The position numbers and the translations under genes are program-made. Positions 60,923 through 64,000 of a stretch of DNA of 64,000 bases are shown one piece after another (positions within the stretch are counted from its first letter, which is position 1; the number at the start of each line of letters is the position of its first letter). This DNA is from Marinomonas foliarum (lineage in GTDB: Bacteria > Pseudomonadota > Gammaproteobacteria > Pseudomonadales > Marinomonadaceae). Where the stretch lies: the NCBI RefSeq assembly GCF_003337275.1, contig NZ_QPJQ01000010.1:51961-115960 (forward strand), given 5' to 3'. Under the pieces are notes generated by a model that ran no database searches, was not told the DNA's origin, and saw only the letters and a program-made list of their open reading frames with translations.

Positions 60923-62305
60923 TTATACCTCCTTTAGGCTTAGTTCAGTTTTTTCTAAGCCTTTAAGAATAAGCTTCTGCCAATTGCCATGTTGATTGAC
61001 ATATAGCCCTTCGTGAGTGAATTCTGTGCCTGTGATAGCTGGATGAATACCTAACGATTCAGAGTTTTTAGTTGGTCCATATTGCCAAGCATGGCAACCA
61101 CGACTGATGTCATTCCAACGCTCGAGACGAGCTTGAAAGCCTCGTTGTGCTTCGCGAAATTCCACCAAATCATCTGGAGTTCCCATACCTGACACATTGA
61201 AAAAGTCTTCAAATTGACGGATGCGACTTTCTCTGGCTTCAGCAGATTCACCTTTAACGCCAATGCACTGGCTAATAATTTCGGTTTTATTCCAGGCAAC
61301 AGGACGGATAATGCGAAGTTGAGAGCTAATTTGATCCATGAAAAACAAAGAAGGGTATAGGTTTAAATTGCGCAAGCGATGCATCATCCACTCGGCTCTT
61401 TCTTGTCCATATTCTTCCTTTAAGCGAGGCATGACTTCCGAGTAACCTGGACGAACCGTTGGATTGATCATGTCGCTAAATAATAGGCTGTGACCATTTT
61501 TGAAAGCGAACCAGCCGTCATCTGTCTCGGCATCCCCGGCACCTAATTTACTGTAATCTAAGGTCTCAACAGCGCCTTTTTCTGCGTCTAGTTGATTGCG
61601 ATGTTGTACAGTAGCCACATAGTTATAATGAACGGTGCTGACATGATATCCATCTAGACCATTTTCGTTTTGCAGCTTCCAATTACCTTCATAGCTATAA
61701 GAAGATTTGCCTGGCAAAACCTCTAACTCGCCTGTAGGTGATTGTGCCACCATCATATCAAGGAATATTTTTGTATCGCCGAGATAGTCTTCTAGGCTAT
61801 CAGTGGACTCAGTATCTAAAGAGATAAATACAAAGCCTTTATAGGATTCAATGCGTGCTTTTTTCAAGTTACGAGTCGCTAAGTCAAATCCTTCTGGATA
61901 TCCTCCAGGTGCTTTAACTTTTACTAAACGGCCATCACTTTTATAGCACCAAGCATGAAATGAGCAGGTAAAAGTAGATTGATTGCCCTTAGATAGCCGA
62001 GTCAACGTTGTGCCGCGATGTTGGCAAGCGTTGATTAGAGCATTCAAATTTCCTTTACCGTCGCGTGTTATGATCATCGGCTGACGGCCAGCTTGCATCG
62101 TTACATAGTCGTGCGGATTTGGGATTTCACTCTCATGGCAAGCATAGATCCACACTTTTTCAAAAATGTGCTCCATTTCTAAATCGAATAACTCTGGTGT
62201 TGTAAAAATATCACGTGCAATACGGTATGTAGACTCTTCAGGGCGAAAATCCAAACACTGGGAAATATAATCTCGCCACTGTGGGGAAGAGGTGGTAGTA
62301 CTCAT
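60923..62305 (-). CDS. antA: Anthranilate 1,2-dioxygenase large subunit
   Basis: The catalytic subunit; with AntB and AntC it converts anthranilate to catechol with release of CO2 and ammonia. The protein is 460 residues from ATG 62305, which has gagg 8 bases upstream; the 38-residue upstream extension is rejected. The Rieske cluster motif is Cys94-x-His96 and Cys114-x2-His117 (CQHRG...CSFHAW). The mononuclear iron site is in NGLDGYHVSTVHYNY (about residues 214-228; the two His are ligands). Benzoate dioxygenase BenA is the close alternative. Promoter region shared with the divergent TRAP gene. Confidence 0.9.
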   Translation of the reverse strand: MSTTTSSPQWRDYISQCLDFRPEESTYRIARDIFTTPELFDLEMEHIFEKVWIYACHESEIPNPHDYVTMQAGRQPMIITRDGKGNLNALINACQHRGTTLTRLSKGNQSTFTCSFHAWCYKSDGRLVKVKAPGGYPEGFDLATRNLKKARIESYKGFVFISLDTESTDSLEDYLGDTKIFLDMMVAQSPTGELEVLPGKSSYSYEGNWKLQNENGLDGYHVSTVHYNYVATVQHRNQLDAEKGAVETLDYSKLGAGDAETDDGWFAFKNGHSLLFSDMINPTVRPGYSEVMPRLKEEYGQERAEWMMHRLRNLNLYPSLFFMDQISSQLRIIRPVAWNKTEIISQCIGVKGESAEARESRIRQFEDFFNVSGMGTPDDLVEFREAQRGFQARLERWNDISRGCHAWQYGPTKNSESLGIHPAITGTEFTHEGLYVNQHGNWQKLILKGLEKTELSLKEV

Positions 62306-62832
62306 AATAAGCCTCACTAGTACGTTATTTAATTGTTTATTAGTTATAGGCTTAGTTTTATATTGGAAATATCCAGTTTGTTGATGAATGCTATCCGGAA
62401 AATTAGTTTTGTTTATCATAAGGATAAAGATTGGCTTATTTTAAAATTGATTTTTAGATTTTTATCATTGAATAAAAAAGAATCTAGTAATAAGAAGTGC
62501 TGTGTCTGTGGAGCATTGGCTATGCCTTTAAAACCCTTGAAATAAAGGTGTCATCGGAGTTGAATTCGCGGAGCCCTCTTTTTTGATGGCTTTCATTTCC
62601 CAGTTTCATCTTGCTTCCTATCATTTATATCCATTATTTCTACTTTGTGGATAGGTGCTCTCTACTATTTGGATATTTTCTTTATCTAATTGGCTGTTAT
62701 ATATAAAGCAATGGTTAAATAAATGATGAAAATAGCACTAATTAGTGGATGTTTTTTACATTGAAAGGTCTCGTTACACATCTCAATACTATTGATTTAA
62801 CTTTGGTGAAAATAGATACCTAGGAGTCATAC
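62306..62832. other. Divergent promoter region of antABC and the TRAP gene
   Basis: 527 AT-rich bases. No gene: a 70-codon frame on the plus strand at 62333 has no ribosome site and is rejected. The region must hold both divergent promoters and the site of the AraC-type activator, but I could not identify a direct-repeat operator with confidence. Confidence 0.5.
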
Positions 62833-63822
62833 ATGAAAAATATAATACACGCTGCTTTAATATCCGCAGGCGCAATAACTTTGTCAATTCAGCCATTGAT
62901 GGCTGAGGCTCGAGATTTTCGGTTAGGACTAATTACCCCTGCAAACCATATATGGACACAATCTGCCCAAGCATTTGGCGACGCTCTTAAACAGGAGACG
63001 AATGGTGAGCATAGTGTGACTGTTTTTCCATCAAGTCAGCTAGGTAATGAAGCTCAAATGGTCCAACAATTACAGACTGGCGCTTTGGATATGGCTTTTT
63101 TGTCCATTGCAGAAGTCTCCAATCGAGTCCCAGACTTTGGAGCGCTGTATGCGCCATATTTGGTAGATAATATCGATCAAGCAGCAGCACTACTTCAGTC
63201 AGAAACTGCGACAAAGATGCTTGATCAACTGCCAGGATCTTTAGGTGTGGTTGGTATTGGTTATGGGATGGCAGGCTTGCGTCAAGTTTTAAGCCGCGAC
63301 CCTATCGATAACGCATCAGACCTGAAAGGAAAAAAAATACGTATTACGCCATTTGAACCTATTCGTGATTTTTATAATGCGATTGGTGCCGCGCCAACAC
63401 CATTGCCGTTGCCAGCGGTATACGATGCATTGGCAAATGGTCAAGTTGATGCCATAGATATGGATTTTGACTCTATATTGATCCTCAAGTTTTACGAGCA
63501 GGCTAACAACCTAATGATCTCAAATCATATGATGTTTCCAATGGTCGGGGTTGTTTCAGGGAGAGTATGGAAAACGCTAAGCAATGAAGATAAAGCCTTG
63601 ATTCGTTCCAATATGAAAGACCAGCTAGACGGCATAATAGGTCGCTTCCAAGACCAAGAAAAATACCAAGAAAAAGAGATGCGCAATCTTGATATCACTA
63701 TTACAGAAGGTAATGCAGATGACTTCAGTGATGCTATCAAGGTATGGGAAGAAACTTGGTCTCGTAAAAGTAAAATGTTGCCTGAGCTTCGCGCTGCAGC
63801 TGCAAAAATCAAAAATATGTAA
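62833..63822 (+). CDS. TRAP transporter solute-binding protein (DctP)
   Basis: A 329-residue periplasmic protein. The signal peptide is MKNIIHAALISAGAITLSIQ ending PLMAEA. The DctP fold follows (ANHIWTQSAQAFGDALKQ, LPSLGVVGIG-like GSLGVVGIGYGMAGLRQV; LKGKKIRITPFEPIRDFYNA with the ligand-binding Arg at about residue 171; LPLPAVYDALANGQVDAIDM). It is divergent from antA, so it may take up anthranilate or another aromatic carboxylate, but many other acids are possible. The permease genes that normally follow are not visible: the next start codon opens a frame that ends after 18 codons. Confidence 0.9.
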   Translation: MKNIIHAALISAGAITLSIQPLMAEARDFRLGLITPANHIWTQSAQAFGDALKQETNGEHSVTVFPSSQLGNEAQMVQQLQTGALDMAFLSIAEVSNRVPDFGALYAPYLVDNIDQAAALLQSETATKMLDQLPGSLGVVGIGYGMAGLRQVLSRDPIDNASDLKGKKIRITPFEPIRDFYNAIGAAPTPLPLPAVYDALANGQVDAIDMDFDSILILKFYEQANNLMISNHMMFPMVGVVSGRVWKTLSNEDKALIRSNMKDQLDGIIGRFQDQEKYQEKEMRNLDITITEGNADDFSDAIKVWEETWSRKSKMLPELRAAAAKIKNM

Positions 63823-63894
63823 TTACTTCTAAATCAGTGTGGTCGTAATAATTGTTGCGTCCATACTGATCTATTCAATTAAATGGAGAGCCAT

Positions 63895-63951
63895 ATGAGA
63901 ATACTCCTGAATTCAAGTCCGAAGTGCGACACTTTCACTTCAAGCAACTAA
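63895..63951 (+). pseudogene. Truncated start of a following gene, probably the TRAP small permease
   Basis: An ATG with a strong ggagag site 5 bases upstream opens a frame MRILLNSSPKCDTF... that ends with TAA after 18 codons. A dctQ gene is expected here, 72 bases after dctP. The frame loses coherence just where a sequence like an IS end begins (63909), so the gene is probably interrupted by an insertion. Its identity is inference from position. Confidence 0.4.
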
Positions 63952-64000
63952 GCACATTTCTTTAAACACTACGGCTGGTTGCTTGAACCCTAAACACTTC
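63909..64000 (+). mobile_element. Possible end of an IS30-family insertion sequence
   Basis: gaattcaagtccgaagtgcg continuing acactttcac resembles, from memory, the terminal repeats of IS30-family elements such as ISAba125, which contain the pattern attcaaacatgaggtgcgacag. It follows an interrupted reading frame. A further perfect ten-base inverted repeat ttcaagcaac / gttgcttgaa spans 63939-63987. The window ends before any transposase gene could be seen, so this remains tentative. Confidence 0.35.

Noticed and set aside
62306..62419. 38-residue upstream extension of antA
   Set aside because: No ribosome site and no similarity to the family start; ATG 62305 has gagg at good spacing and starts like other large subunits.
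62333..62545. 70-codon plus-strand frame overlapping the antA start region
   Set aside because: It lies in the divergent promoter region, lacks a ribosome site and shows AT-driven composition.
1..64000. tRNA genes, rRNA genes and CRISPR arrays
   Set aside because: Intergenic regions were read on both strands for cloverleaf-like ends (CCA, GTTCRA) and for regularly spaced repeats; none was found.

Overview
The window looks like the chromosome of an aerobic marine gammaproteobacterium. Protein style, modest GC, TRAP transporters, a delta-class carbonic anhydrase, an RsuA/RNase R/RlmB/PpsA core set and several Vibrio- or Oceanospirillales-like small families suggest Marinomonas or a close relative. 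This is inference from gene content and remembered families; no search was run. No rRNA, tRNA or CRISPR array was seen.

Layout. 1-9 kb: tail of a possible Hsp70-like gene, a Cache-type chemoreceptor, an OFA-family transporter, a FUSC-family membrane protein, a cobalamin riboswitch in front of a lone CbiM-type cobalt permease, and a divergent LysR/MFS efflux pair. 9-11 kb: small genes (WG-repeat-like secreted protein, NUDIX, TPR protein, DEDDy exonuclease). 11-15 kb: a repeat-rich spacer, then the divergent pair ppsA / ppsR. 15-23 kb: rnr-rlmB running straight into the cobalamin lower-ligand genes cobT-cobS-cobC, a TRIC-like channel and cobO. 23-24 kb: a small Fur-box locus of unknown function ending in a minimal S26-type peptidase. 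24-35 kb: mostly housekeeping genes (YitT, GNATs, rsuA, DUF2750, TetR, a large transporter-fused hybrid histidine kinase, slyD, a lipoprotein, a UDG-like protein, ElaA). 36-42 kb: two PLP/flavin enzymes including bluB, a sodium:solute symporter with its DUF4212 partner, and a fusion protein with a FosA-like domain.

42-53 kb is a sugar catabolism island. A TRAP transporter (dctMQP, minus strand) faces a plus-strand operon of DapA-like lyase, GntR regulator, cytoplasmic GH78 alpha-L-rhamnosidase, FGGY kinase and fucose/arabinose-type isomerase. The kinase is split by a one-base shift at an A7 run. 53-58 kb holds an Lrp-linked class V PLP enzyme, a delta-class carbonic anhydrase and a ZigA-type zinc GTPase behind a near-consensus Zur box. 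58-64 kb is an anthranilate dioxygenase operon (antABC) with an AraC/XylS regulator. Divergent to it is a TRAP binding-protein gene whose expected next gene stops after 18 codons, where sequence resembling an IS30-family end begins.

Working together: CobT, CobS, CobC, CobO, BluB and the riboswitch-controlled CbiM point to cobinamide salvage and nucleotide-loop assembly with aerobic 5,6-dimethylbenzimidazole synthesis. Fur, Zur and B12 control signals make metal handling a recurrent theme. Two TRAP systems sit beside catabolic operons (a rhamnoside and an aromatic acid). Start codons were adjusted where an overlap or Shine-Dalgarno site favoured an internal start; these choices are stated in the entries.
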